A stretch of 58,256 nt of DNA, taken from NCBI GenBank assembly GCA_045600585.1, contig JAZRYE010000035.1, positions 1-58,256 on the forward strand. The letters are read 5' to 3'. The DNA comes from JAZRYE01 sp045600585 (GTDB lineage: Bacteria > Bacillota_I > Bacilli_A > RFN20 > CAG-826). This document shows, one piece after another, positions 43,684 through 52,795 of this stretch; position 1 is the stretch's first letter; each line of letters opens with the position of its first letter. Made by a program: the position numbers and the translations under genes. The notes under the pieces are model-generated. The model searched no databases. It saw only the letters and a list, made by a program, of their open reading frames with translations, and had not been told where the DNA came from.

Positions 43684-44967
43684 TTATTGATTTTCTTCTG
43701 TTTCTTCAAATGTATTATCAATGACTTTTAACTTTTCAACTGTGTATTCATCTGCTTCTGTAATGACAAGATGATAATGAGAAAAATCAAATTCATCTCC
43801 AGTCTTAGCAAATCTATCTAATATTTCTTGGCAGAAACCTCCAACAGTAGAATAATCGGTTTCAAATTCATCGGTATAACCAATAAGTTCAAAGAAATCT
43901 TCGAGATTCATACCGCCATCAACAACATAGACTCCATCGCCTTTTTCTACATATATTTCTTCAATCTCATCATTTTCATCAAAAATTTCTCCGACAATTT
44001 CTTCAAGAATGTCTTCCATAGTGATGATACCTTCAGTTCCACCATATTCATCTTTGATAACAGCAATGTGTGTCTTTGTTTCTTTAAATTCATTCAAAAG
44101 ATCAACGACTAAATGATTTCTTGGAATAACAATTGGCTTGTAACATAAGGATAATAAATCGATATCTTTTCTTCCCTTAAGCAATACTTTAGCGAGTGAT
44201 TTGACAGGAAGAATTCCAATGATATTATCAATGGTTCCATCATATACAGGGATTCTTGAGAATTCAAATAGGTTTTCGATATCTAGAATTTCATCAATAT
44301 CATCTTCAATATCAATAGCAAAAACATCTACTCTAGGAGTCATGATTTCGAAAGCTTCAGTATCATTAATATCAATAGCACTTCTCACCATCTCTGCTTC
44401 ATCTTCTTCCAATGTACCTTCTTCTTCCAAAGCATCCGTCATTTCTGTTAAGACATCTTCATCAATTTTGTCTTCCTCAATTGATTTCTTTTTGAAAAGT
44501 TTTCCAATTAGTACGAATAATTTAGAAATAGGCCAAACAAATAGGATTGTTAAATATTTAACAAATGTTACTGGATAAGCAAATAAAAGAGCTAAAGAAT
44601 AGTTAAATCTCTTTGCAAAAGCCTTTGGAATAAATTCGCAGAATATGATTAAAAGAGTAGTAAATATTGCAGTTGTAATAAATACTCCATTAGGTAATCC
44701 GTTATCAGCAAAGAACAAGCCAATTAATGTGACGATAGACGACGCCAAGATATTAACTAAATTATTGCCGAACAAAATAGCAGAGATGCTAAATTCATAG
44801 TCATTAATTAATCTCAAAGCAGTTTTTGCCTTATTTACATGCTTCTTGTTTTCAATATCTCTTTTAAGATGATCTTTATCAACCATACCATAAACCATAT
44901 CAGCAGCTGAAAAGAACATAGACATAAAAGCACAGAAGGCGATAACAATCCAATAATAGAACTTCAT
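43684..44967 (-). CDS. CNNM/CorC-type hemolysin-family membrane protein
   Basis: This 427-aa protein has an N-terminal CNNM (DUF21) domain with about four helices, a CBS-domain pair (TPRVDVFAIDIED ... GTEGIITMEDILEEIVGEI) and a C-terminal CorC/HlyC transporter-associated domain (GVYVVDGGMNLEDFFELIG). Such proteins are Mg2+/Co2+ transporters or efflux regulators. ATG 44967 is chosen: AAGAGGG lies nine bases upstream and the previous gene ends one base before. It is a paralogue of the upstream gene. Confidence 0.88.
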   Translation of the reverse strand: MKFYYWIVIAFCAFMSMFFSAADMVYGMVDKDHLKRDIENKKHVNKAKTALRLINDYEFSISAILFGNNLVNILASSIVTLIGLFFADNGLPNGVFITTAIFTTLLIIFCEFIPKAFAKRFNYSLALLFAYPVTFVKYLTILFVWPISKLFVLIGKLFKKKSIEEDKIDEDVLTEMTDALEEEGTLEEDEAEMVRSAIDINDTEAFEIMTPRVDVFAIDIEDDIDEILDIENLFEFSRIPVYDGTIDNIIGILPVKSLAKVLLKGRKDIDLLSLCYKPIVIPRNHLVVDLLNEFKETKTHIAVIKDEYGGTEGIITMEDILEEIVGEIFDENDEIEEIYVEKGDGVYVVDGGMNLEDFFELIGYTDEFETDYSTVGGFCQEILDRFAKTGDEFDFSHYHLVITEADEYTVEKLKVIDNTFEETEENQ

Positions 44968-44968
44968 A

Positions 44969-45985
44969 TTATCTAACCCTCTTTTGGATATTAGGTTCAC
45001 TAATATCACTGACTAATTCTTCTAAAACATCATCCATAGTAACCATTCCAACGATATGTTTATTTCTATCTCTAACAATCGCAATATGAGTATGATGTTT
45101 CTTAAATCCATTAAAAATATCATCAATCATAATTGATGTATTGACAAAATATGGCTTTTGAAGCGATTTACGAATAGAGACCTTTGGGTTATGTAAATAA
45201 GCATTAACATAAGTTTTAACATGGAGAATGCCAATTAAATTATCAAAGGCAGTATCATAAACTGGAATTCTCGAGTAATCCGTTTTAATTAAGATATCTT
45301 TAAGCTTTTCATGATCAATCTCTCTAATATTTAATGCAAAGATTTTTTCTTTAGGTGTTAATACTTCTTTAACATTAGTATCAGCGAAGTCTAAAGCGGA
45401 CTGAATAATTTCACTTTGTTCTTCTTCGATGATGCCGTCATCAGAAACTTTTTCAATAGCGGTTTCTAAATCATCTTCTGTGATAGTTTCTTCATTTTTT
45501 ACTTTAAAGATTTTTTCAATTCCTTTTGCCAGCTTCTCAAAAACAAAAGAAATTGGGAATAATAAAATCATCAATCCATAAACAGGATAAGCATAAATAT
45601 ATGAAAGAGTATCTGGGATTGCTTTAGCAATTGTTTTAGGAAGTGAATCACCTAAAATATAAATTGCAAAAGAAATAATAATAGAAGAAATAAGCGAAAT
45701 AGTGTCGCTAGTTAGACCACTATTTCTAAACATATTGTAAAAAAGGATTGTTGAAACAGAAGATGCTAAAATAGCAACAATGTTGCTTCCAATCAAAACC
45801 GTCGTTAAAGCACGGTCATATTTATCACAAACTTTTAATACTAATTTCGCAGTGCGTTTACCATCATCTGCTTTAACTTGCATCTTGTATCTATTGACGC
45901 ATGCAAACGATGTTTCACTACTTGAAAAGAAGAAATGGAAAACAATGCATAGTCCAATTACCACCCACGATAGAGGATCATCCAT
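44969..45985 (-). CDS. CNNM/CBS hemolysin-family membrane protein, lacking CorC domain
   Basis: This 338-aa paralogue of the next gene has a CNNM domain (FFSSSETSFACVNRYKM, NIVAILASS) and two CBS motifs (TPKEKIFALN, RDRNKHIVGMVTMDDVLEELVSDI). It ends right after the second CBS, so the C-terminal CorC domain present in its neighbour is absent. It could heterodimerise with that protein. AAAGGA precedes the ATG. Confidence 0.86.
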   Translation of the reverse strand: MDDPLSWVVIGLCIVFHFFFSSSETSFACVNRYKMQVKADDGKRTAKLVLKVCDKYDRALTTVLIGSNIVAILASSVSTILFYNMFRNSGLTSDTISLISSIIISFAIYILGDSLPKTIAKAIPDTLSYIYAYPVYGLMILLFPISFVFEKLAKGIEKIFKVKNEETITEDDLETAIEKVSDDGIIEEEQSEIIQSALDFADTNVKEVLTPKEKIFALNIREIDHEKLKDILIKTDYSRIPVYDTAFDNLIGILHVKTYVNAYLHNPKVSIRKSLQKPYFVNTSIMIDDIFNGFKKHHTHIAIVRDRNKHIVGMVTMDDVLEELVSDISEPNIQKRVR

Positions 45986-46059
45986 TAGTTAACCACATCC
46001 TTTCTTGTTCTGTAACGATGACAAATATTATCATAAAAAGATGCGAATATAAAGGACAA

Positions 46060-46082
46060 AGAAAAAGACCACAAAGTGGTCT
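46060..46082 (-). terminator. Terminator of the 46106 gene
   Basis: A 7-bp stem AGACCAC/GTGGTCT with AAA loop (46066-46082) is followed by TTTTTC on the minus strand. Confidence 0.85.
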
Positions 46083-46105
46083 ATTCCTTTAAATGATAAA
46101 AGTAA

Positions 46106-47440
46106 TTATTCTTCAACTTCTTCTTCGACTTTTTCAGCTTCGTCAGCTTCATTTAAGTTACTTTCGATTTCTTTAGTCCAATCAGTTTTTGCAATTTCGC
46201 CCTGTTCTAAACCGTCTTTTTCCATAACATCTTGAATGAGTTGCTTTGCTCTTCTCATAGACAATCCGGATTTAACTTTGAAGATTAATGGAATTTCTTG
46301 ATAAATATTTTTATCACTTGCATCTTGAACTGGGATTGTTGAATCTTGATATTCTTTTGGATCAAGAGCGAAATATAGTTTTAAGCTCTTGCCAGCAATT
46401 GTAAGTTTAACGTATGTTTTACGATGCAACCTGAAAGTATCACCTGAAGAAGATACACGAGATTTAACACCCCATGATAAGATCTCGTTCTTTAATTCGT
46501 TGTAGTTATCTTTCATCTCTTGTTCAGCTTCAATGATACGAGTTGTAAATGGGATACGAATTATAGGAGTTTTATTTGTTTCTTCAGGAGCAGGAAGAGG
46601 TTCTACTTGTTCAACAACAGGTTCCACTGCTACTTCTTCTTGAACAACTGGCTCAGGCTCTGGAGTTGGAGCAGGTGCTTCTTCTTGAACAGTTTCAGTA
46701 ACTGGAACTTCTTGATTGCCGTTAAAATATTGAACTACTAATGGTCCAGAGAATGTAGGTGTATTACTTTGAGCTTTGAAGTTTGCTAATTCTTCTCTGA
46801 TAACTTGGCGAATCATCTCTCTTAATTCTTCTCCACCATATAAAGGCTCTGGTTCTGGTTCAATTTCAGGTAATTGTTCTTCAACTTTTTCTACTGAAGT
46901 TTCTTCAGCAACAACTTCTTCTGCTACTTCTTGTTCATCTTTACCAACCGCTTTAATACTTAGAGAAGAAATCCAAGTGATGAAAGCCAATACAACATAT
47001 ATAATTGCAACTACATATAATGCAATTGTTAAAATGTTTTCAATAGGATTAACAAAGATTAATTCAGGGAAAACTCTACCAGTTTTTTCTAATAATGTTG
47101 CAAAAGGAACAACAAACAATAATCCTACAATTGCGCCTAAAACAATAACTGGTCTTTTTCTAACGCAGCAAGCAACAATAGAGAGTAAAAACATGATAAA
47201 CGCAAATGCGGATACAACGATTGCAACAAATGGAATGTAATTGCCATTACCAGCTTTGCCGAAATTATAAGCAGCACCAATATTAGAAATAATTCCAGAA
47301 AAATCTGGTCCTAATAAGTTTTTCGCACTGTCATTGCCAGCTACTAGCACAACAGCAAATAATCCAGCAAATGCAACAAAGAAAAATAATGTAATTACAG
47401 CTAAAACAGCAAAATTAATTGTTTTCTTTTTATTTTTCAT
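46106..47440 (-). CDS. Membrane protein with Pro/Glu-rich linker and conserved C-terminal domain
   Basis: This 444-aa protein has four predicted helices in the first 165 residues, then an acidic linker rich in Glu, Pro and Val (about 180-290). A C-terminal domain (about 300-425) contains YNELKNEILSWGVKSRVS, FRLHRKTYVKLTIAGKSLKLYFALDPKEY and MRRAKQLIQDVMEK. That domain recurs in many Firmicutes proteins, but its function is unknown to me. The start is ATG 47440 behind AAGGAG. It is a stand-alone gene with its own terminator. Confidence 0.75.
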   Translation of the reverse strand: MKNKKKTINFAVLAVITLFFFVAFAGLFAVVLVAGNDSAKNLLGPDFSGIISNIGAAYNFGKAGNGNYIPFVAIVVSAFAFIMFLLSIVACCVRKRPVIVLGAIVGLLFVVPFATLLEKTGRVFPELIFVNPIENILTIALYVVAIIYVVLAFITWISSLSIKAVGKDEQEVAEEVVAEETSVEKVEEQLPEIEPEPEPLYGGEELREMIRQVIREELANFKAQSNTPTFSGPLVVQYFNGNQEVPVTETVQEEAPAPTPEPEPVVQEEVAVEPVVEQVEPLPAPEETNKTPIIRIPFTTRIIEAEQEMKDNYNELKNEILSWGVKSRVSSSGDTFRLHRKTYVKLTIAGKSLKLYFALDPKEYQDSTIPVQDASDKNIYQEIPLIFKVKSGLSMRRAKQLIQDVMEKDGLEQGEIAKTDWTKEIESNLNEADEAEKVEEEVEE

Positions 47441-47499
47441 AATAAAAGCTCCTTGTTTAGTCAATTTATTCTATAACTATTATTTTATTTAAAACAACT

Positions 47500-47540
47500 A
47501 AAAACCCCTTAAAATTGCCTAAAAAGTGCAAATAAGGGGT
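47500..47540 (-). terminator. Terminator of deoD
   Basis: An 8-bp stem (ACCCCTTA 47504-47511 with TAAGGGGT 47533-47540), about 21-nt loop, is followed by TTTTTAG on the minus strand. Confidence 0.65.
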
Positions 47541-47562
47541 GATTTCAAGTGATTTTTAATCG

Positions 47563-48291
47563 TTATTCGTTCCAATTTTGTGATTCAATTAATTTTTCAC
47601 AAGCAGAGATGGCAATTTCAACCATATTAACAAGGCCGTCTTGTCTTTCTTTTGCTGTAAGAATTCCTTCAGCAACAAACGAATCAGAAATTGTACAAAT
47701 GCATGCTGCTTTCTTTCTAGCAAGTGCAGCATTTACATATAATGCGTATGATTCCATTTCGACACCTAGGCAATTCATATCAGCCCACTTCTTCCAAGAA
47801 TCCTTTTGATATGTATAGAAGAAATTAGATGAGAGAATATTACCAACATGTAATGGTAATCCTTTTTCTTTTGTAGCGTCGACTAAGGCTTCAATGCAAT
47901 CATAATCAGCAATTGCACTTACATTTCCTTCATATCCAGGTAATACACAGTCACTGCATGATCCCATAGCAATAACCACATCTCTAAGTTTAATATCTTC
48001 TTGATAAGCACCCATCGTGCCAATACGAATGATGGCTTCAACACCAAATTCATTAAATAGCTCATGAGAATAAATTCCAATAGAAGGTAAGCCCATACCA
48101 GAAGCCATAACGGAAATGCGTTTTCCATTTTTTGTATAACCGGTATAAGCTAATGCACCTCTAGTATCGTTTACAAGTTTTACATCTTTCAAAAATGTTT
48201 CAGCAATCCAAGTAGCTCTTTTTGGATCACCTGGCATTAAAACAATTTTGGCAAAATCGCCTTTTTCAGCAGAAATATGTGGTGTTCCCAT
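47563..48291 (-). CDS. deoD: Purine nucleoside phosphorylase, DeoD type
   Basis: This is a 242-aa hexameric-type PNP that splits purine nucleosides with phosphate into base and ribose-1-phosphate. Visible motifs are MGTPHISAEKGDFA at the start, VLMPGDPKRA (phosphate binding), SGMGLPSIGIYSHELF, IIRIGTMGAY and GVEMESYALY (ribose-binding Glu). ATG 48291 gives the family-typical start and length, with TAGGAG ten bases upstream; upstream Met codons are not conserved-looking. Confidence 0.95.
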   Translation of the reverse strand: MGTPHISAEKGDFAKIVLMPGDPKRATWIAETFLKDVKLVNDTRGALAYTGYTKNGKRISVMASGMGLPSIGIYSHELFNEFGVEAIIRIGTMGAYQEDIKLRDVVIAMGSCSDCVLPGYEGNVSAIADYDCIEALVDATKEKGLPLHVGNILSSNFFYTYQKDSWKKWADMNCLGVEMESYALYVNAALARKKAACICTISDSFVAEGILTAKERQDGLVNMVEIAISACEKLIESQNWNE

Positions 48292-48331
48292 ATAAATTAG
48301 ACTCCTATCTAATAAGTACATTTTCATTATA

Positions 48332-48360
48332 AACAAAAAAGAATGATCTTGCGACCATTC
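48332..48360 (-). terminator. Terminator of the 246-aa membrane protein gene
   Basis: An 8-bp stem with a GCAA tetraloop (GAATGGTC-GCAA-GATCATTC, one G-T pair) is followed by TTTTTTG on the minus strand. Confidence 0.85.
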
Positions 48361-48381
48361 TCTTATTTACAAGTTTGTTGA

Positions 48382-49122
48382 TTAGTCAATTGATTCGACT
48401 TCAGAAGCTGGTTCTTCAGCTTTCTTAGCAGCCTTTTCAGGTAATCCAATATAAGCAACAAGTGCTAACATTGCCCATAAGCTTGCTCTAGATAAACAAT
48501 TAATAATGTAATAACCATCATCATATGCACCGATAATGATATAATCATTGTTTCCTGTCCATGTGTTATAGACAATTGTAGAAATTAATGAGAAGAGGCC
48601 TAAAGCAACAAATCCAACAGAAATGAGCGAAATGACAATGCTTGCAATTTTAGTAAGTTTTTCATTTTTTAAAACAACTTTACCAAGAACTAAGCAAACA
48701 AATCCGCCTAAAGCAGCAAGACCGATTGAACCATAAATTAAATCAGCAATAATTGTTGGAACATCAACTCTTGGTGTCCATCCAATATCTTTAGCATATC
48801 TAATGCTAGAACCTAAGTGTGAGATGTCATTAAAGAAATATGAGATACCACTAGTAGCGGTAATGAGGCTATATAAACAAGCGACTCCAAAAATAGTAAA
48901 TGGGATAGCAACAAATTCTTTTTTGTTTGTAAATAAACCAATGACGATTAAGGCAACAAGTCCGCTATTAACTAGGAACATAATCCAAGATGAAAGGCCA
49001 AAACCACTCCATTTAGCTTCATCCCAAGCTGCATAGATAAACGCAAATAAAATGAAAGATCCTAATAAAATTAATGTAGTTAAGAGGTATTTGCCCTTTA
49101 TTAAATTAACTAACTTTTTCAT
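48382..49122 (-). CDS. Multi-pass membrane protein, unknown function
   Basis: This 246-aa protein has about six hydrophobic helices (first at 12-31, last at 215-232) and a short acidic C-terminal tail (EKAAKKAEEPASEVESID). No transporter or enzyme motif is recognised. It is a stand-alone gene with a terminator 22 bp downstream, just ahead of deoD. Confidence 0.65.
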   Translation of the reverse strand: MKKLVNLIKGKYLLTTLILLGSFILFAFIYAAWDEAKWSGFGLSSWIMFLVNSGLVALIVIGLFTNKKEFVAIPFTIFGVACLYSLITATSGISYFFNDISHLGSSIRYAKDIGWTPRVDVPTIIADLIYGSIGLAALGGFVCLVLGKVVLKNEKLTKIASIVISLISVGFVALGLFSLISTIVYNTWTGNNDYIIIGAYDDGYYIINCLSRASLWAMLALVAYIGLPEKAAKKAEEPASEVESID

Positions 49123-49212
49123 AAAAGCTCATTTTTTAAAATAACAATTCGTAATTATACTATGAATTTGTCTTCGTTCAACATTCAAATTTATGGCAAT
49201 AAAATAGACAAA

Positions 49213-50079
49213 CTATTTGCTACCTTTGTATCCAACTCCATAGGTTGATGTATAGTAATCAATACGTTTGTTGGTCTCGCTTGTGTATAGAGGAGGGTAG
49301 ATATTTTCGCCTTCTTCAAGCCCAGCAAGTTTAGCTACTGCTTCATGTGCATCAATTGTTAACTTTTTGATTGCTTCAGGTTGAGATAATGTCTCATCAG
49401 CATAAATTGGCTCGCCAATATTTAAAGTGACTTTTGCAATTTGTTTGAATATGTTCTTTCTAATCCAACCACAAGGGCGATAAGAAAACGCCATTGGGAG
49501 GATTGGTCTATGTGATTTATAAGCAAAGAATGCCGCACCATCTTTAAATGGCCTAATAGGTGCATAGAATTCCCACATACTTGCTTCAGCAGCAATATGT
49601 AGCCATCCACCATTTTTAATATGGTCAATTGTTGAATGAGCCATTTTATAGAATCCTTTAGAATTCATTGGGACAGGTATCCCACCAGAAAGACGAATCA
49701 TCTTGCCATTTTCGCCTGATATATTTTTATCCCAAGCCAAGATATTAGTTTTTCTTGGATAGACAGCGTGCATAATACTGGTGTAATCCCACATATGTAC
49801 ATGGTTAGCAGCTGATACTATTCCCTTATCAATAACATCTTTATATTTCTTTAAGTTTTCTTTACCTTTGACTTTAAACCTCATTCTAATTGATTGAATT
49901 GGAAAGGCTATCAAAACGGTAAAAACTCTAAACCAAAATCTCTTAAATTTAAAAGATTTAGAATCATCAATATATGGATATTTTTCATCGTAAACATTAT
50001 CGTTATCTTTTTTAACTTTTAAATAATGTGTACCAGTGTCTAAAGGATATGGAAATTTATTTGTTTTTGGATCGTATAT
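49213..50079 (-). CDS. PlsC-type 1-acylglycerol-3-phosphate acyltransferase, start codon unclear
   Basis: This membrane-associated acyltransferase of phospholipid synthesis has the catalytic HX4D motif NHVHMWD (about residue 96), the binding motif AAEASMWEF (about 170) and RPILPMAF. The frame is protein-like from 50079 (YDPKTNKFPYPLDTGTHYLKV), typical of long PlsC proteins, but it has no ATG, GTG or TTG before TTG 49914. The frame runs back without interruption to the TAA of the GH13 gene. ATA at 50077-50079 is the position where homologues would begin. An ATG at 50085-50087 is out of frame by two bases across an AT dinucleotide tract. The true start is uncertain; 288 aa if from ATA. Confidence 0.75.
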   Translation of the reverse strand: MYDPKTNKFPYPLDTGTHYLKVKKDNDNVYDEKYPYIDDSKSFKFKRFWFRVFTVLIAFPIQSIRMRFKVKGKENLKKYKDVIDKGIVSAANHVHMWDYTSIMHAVYPRKTNILAWDKNISGENGKMIRLSGGIPVPMNSKGFYKMAHSTIDHIKNGGWLHIAAEASMWEFYAPIRPFKDGAAFFAYKSHRPILPMAFSYRPCGWIRKNIFKQIAKVTLNIGEPIYADETLSQPEAIKKLTIDAHEAVAKLAGLEEGENIYPPLYTSETNKRIDYYTSTYGVGYKGSK

Positions 50080-50091
50080 ATTGTCATCAAA

Positions 50092-51687
50092 TTATTTTTC
50101 TAAAATAGCATAACTCTGTTTACCGATATGAATATTATTTCCATTGAGTAAAGCATTATGAATAGAAATAGGTTTATTAAATTCACCAATGTTATAATCA
50201 AATTCTTTATCTGATGGATTAATAATAATTAATACTGCTTCTTTTGAATCACTTCTTTTATAGATGAATGGATAATCATATGAAATAAATTCAATATCGC
50301 TTGTAGCGTTCAAACAGCTATGTTCATTTCTAATCTTAACAAGTTCTTTGAATGTGTTTAAAAGTGAATTTGAATCTTTTTCTTCATCGATAACTGACAC
50401 ACCATCATCGGTATTTGCAGGTAAATAGCATTCATCTGCTTTAGAGAAGCCTCTATTTTTGGAATTGTCCCATTGCATAGGAGTACGACAGCCAGTACGA
50501 ATGCCTCCTCCATCTTTTCTAAGATTAAAATTATGTTTCATACCAAGTTCATCGCCATAATAGAAAAATGGGATGTGTTTATATGTCAATAAAAATGCAA
50601 ATGCAGTTTTAACAACTTCTTCATCTTTCACCGCTGACATTAATCTAATTGCATCATGGCAGCCTGAAGGAAAAGAAAAATAACCCTTGCCATCAATGTC
50701 TTTATATAGCTTATTGCTATAATCGATTAATGGTTTAATTGAGCCTTTACCTTCTTTAGAGAAATAATTGTGACCTTTTTCAAATCCTGGCATCAAGTTT
50801 GTGCCCTCTTCATATCTAAATAGCGAATCATAAGGTTCGCAAGTATGACCAAGATAGTCGAAATCAAACCCGCATTTGCCTACGGCAATAGATGGATAAT
50901 TCCATTCAGAAAGGAAGATTGCTTCTGGATAATCTTTTTTAACTTCACCCATCATAACTTCCCATACCCATTTAATGCCTTTGACTCTTTCTTCCTCTTC
51001 TTCATAAGGAGTGCCGTCATGCTTTTTAACAATGGAAGAAGCCATATCGACTCTAAATCCATCAATGCCTTTTGCCATCCAGAATTTCATGATATCAATC
51101 ATTTCATCTCTTAATGGTTTTAATCTTTCATCAAGATAATGCATTTTCCAATTTTCATGAAGTAAGCCTTCACACTGATATTCCATATCTAACCAGCCAA
51201 AGTTTAAAGCAGGTTGGCATGCATAATAATTAACTAAATAGCCACCATCACGTTCATAAAGACCTAAAATACATTTATCTTTATAAGTAGCGAATAAAGA
51301 ATCCGTCCAAATATAGTAATCAGAATATTTATTTCTTTCTTGTTTAGCTGATTCTTTAAACCATTTGCATTGAACTGATGTATGACCAATGACTAAGTCA
51401 ATCAAAATCTTAAAGCCAAGTGACTTAGCTTTTTTGACAAATTCTTCAAAGTCTTTCATTGTTCCAAATCGAGGATCAATTTCACGATAATCCGTAATAT
51501 CATAACCACCATCTTGGAAAGGCGATAAGAAAAATGGATTAAGCCATAGGACGTTTACGCCTAATGATTTGACATAGTCAAGCTTTTGAATAATGCCTTG
51601 AAAATCACCAACTCCATCATTATTTGAATCATAGAAGGAAGTTGGATAAATTTCGTATAAAATAGCGTTTTCTAATGATTTATTCAT
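50092..51687 (-). CDS. GH13 alpha-glucosidase (oligo-1,6-glucosidase/maltodextrin type)
   Basis: This 531-aa cytoplasmic GH13 enzyme hydrolyses alpha-glucosides from imported oligosaccharide. N-terminal AILYEIYPTSFYDSNNDGVGDFQGI is typical of alpha-glucosidases. The nucleophile is Asp in GFRVDMAS (about 213), the acid/base Glu in FLSEWNYP (about 258), and the transition-state Asp in SGCHDAIR (about 343), where the usual NHD reads CHD. The C-terminal beta domain is complete. It precedes the PlsC frame with no spacer and follows the lipoprotein at 51703 by 15 bp. Confidence 0.88.
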   Translation of the reverse strand: MNKSLENAILYEIYPTSFYDSNNDGVGDFQGIIQKLDYVKSLGVNVLWLNPFFLSPFQDGGYDITDYREIDPRFGTMKDFEEFVKKAKSLGFKILIDLVIGHTSVQCKWFKESAKQERNKYSDYYIWTDSLFATYKDKCILGLYERDGGYLVNYYACQPALNFGWLDMEYQCEGLLHENWKMHYLDERLKPLRDEMIDIMKFWMAKGIDGFRVDMASSIVKKHDGTPYEEEEERVKGIKWVWEVMMGEVKKDYPEAIFLSEWNYPSIAVGKCGFDFDYLGHTCEPYDSLFRYEEGTNLMPGFEKGHNYFSKEGKGSIKPLIDYSNKLYKDIDGKGYFSFPSGCHDAIRLMSAVKDEEVVKTAFAFLLTYKHIPFFYYGDELGMKHNFNLRKDGGGIRTGCRTPMQWDNSKNRGFSKADECYLPANTDDGVSVIDEEKDSNSLLNTFKELVKIRNEHSCLNATSDIEFISYDYPFIYKRSDSKEAVLIIINPSDKEFDYNIGEFNKPISIHNALLNGNNIHIGKQSYAILEK

Positions 51688-51702
51688 AAAATTTACCTCA
51701 AT

Positions 51703-52689
51703 CTATTCGTTTGCTTTAAAAGCATATAACTTACTTGCTTCAAGAATGCCTAATTCTAACATGCTGGAGCCGCTCCAATGAGGATCTCCAACGCCTAAAG
51801 TAGTTAATGAAGATGTATCTACATAAGTAACGTTTTTCATTGAAGTTCCAACTTTTGCCTGAGCATCAGCAACCATACCAGTATATGGAGCACCACTTAC
51901 AGAACGGTCAACTTGCATTAAACATACTGGCATATCTGGAGCATTAATATCTTTTCTTAAATCAGATATAAAATCAGTAATGTTTTCTTCGTATAAACTT
52001 GCATAGTATTGATTTGTTCCATCATGGCAGCCTTGATTAAAAGCTAAACCGATAATATGAACACAATAGTTTTCACTTAAAAATTCTACTTGTTCTCTGA
52101 TTGTTGTTACTAAATTGTAATACAAATCACCAACAACTTTATCGTCTAAAGTGCGATTTGGACAAGGATTGCCTGCTGCGTCTACTTGAAGTTGAACGCC
52201 ATTACCTTTTTCAGCAATTGTAGAGCTGAACCAACGATTATATAAAGCACTACCACCTTGCGAGTATTTTAATATAACCATTTGACGGTCGCCGTCAGGA
52301 GTTTGTTCGTATTTGTCTTCAAAGAACTTGCTCATACCAATTTCCGGACCAAACGAGGATTGATTATATCCCCAATCACCTGCTTTTAATGTATCTCTCC
52401 AGTTATCGAATTTTGTAGGAGCGTAGTTACTACCCTCGCCTTTTGCAAAATACCATCCTGTTTCATAAGTATGATTTTTTTCTTCATTTGGTAAGTCACT
52501 AATTGGAGAATAGCCGACTGCATTACTTTGGCCAGAGATGATATATAAATCTAATCTTGTTTTTTCACAAACGTGCTCTTCTTTCATAGAAGTATCCTCG
52601 CTAATTGATTGAATGGATGATGCATTATTGTTATTACATGCCCCTAAAAGAAATGAACTAAATATAATAGGTAATAAAAATTTCTTCAT
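51703..52689 (-). CDS. Lipoprotein SGNH hydrolase, sialate O-acetylesterase-like
   Basis: This 328-aa lipoprotein has lipobox LLGAC (Cys about 18) and a Ser/Asn linker. Catalytic motifs are YIISGQSNAVGYS (Ser about 53), AFNQGCHDGTN (about 218) and GVGDPHWSG (Asp-x-x-His type, C-terminal). It is a carbohydrate-acetylesterase candidate acting outside the membrane, with a larger fold than the copy at 36848. It sits upstream of the GH13 gene on the same strand, so deacetylation and glucoside cleavage may be co-expressed. Confidence 0.8.
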   Translation of the reverse strand: MKKFLLPIIFSSFLLGACNNNNASSIQSISEDTSMKEEHVCEKTRLDLYIISGQSNAVGYSPISDLPNEEKNHTYETGWYFAKGEGSNYAPTKFDNWRDTLKAGDWGYNQSSFGPEIGMSKFFEDKYEQTPDGDRQMVILKYSQGGSALYNRWFSSTIAEKGNGVQLQVDAAGNPCPNRTLDDKVVGDLYYNLVTTIREQVEFLSENYCVHIIGLAFNQGCHDGTNQYYASLYEENITDFISDLRKDINAPDMPVCLMQVDRSVSGAPYTGMVADAQAKVGTSMKNVTYVDTSSLTTLGVGDPHWSGSSMLELGILEASKLYAFKANE

Positions 52690-52742
52690 AATAACTCCAA
52701 ATGTTTTTATGCATTAAACATATCAATATCTTATTAATTATA

Positions 52743-52774
52743 TTAAAAAACCTCCCACTTATAAAGAGGGAGGT
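52743..52774 (-). terminator. Terminator of the aquaporin gene
   Basis: The stem is ACCTCCC (52750-52756) with GGGAGGT (52768-52774), followed by TTTTTTAA on the minus strand, about 20 bp after the stop. Confidence 0.9.
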
Positions 52775-52795
52775 AAAACTAAATTAGATTAATAA

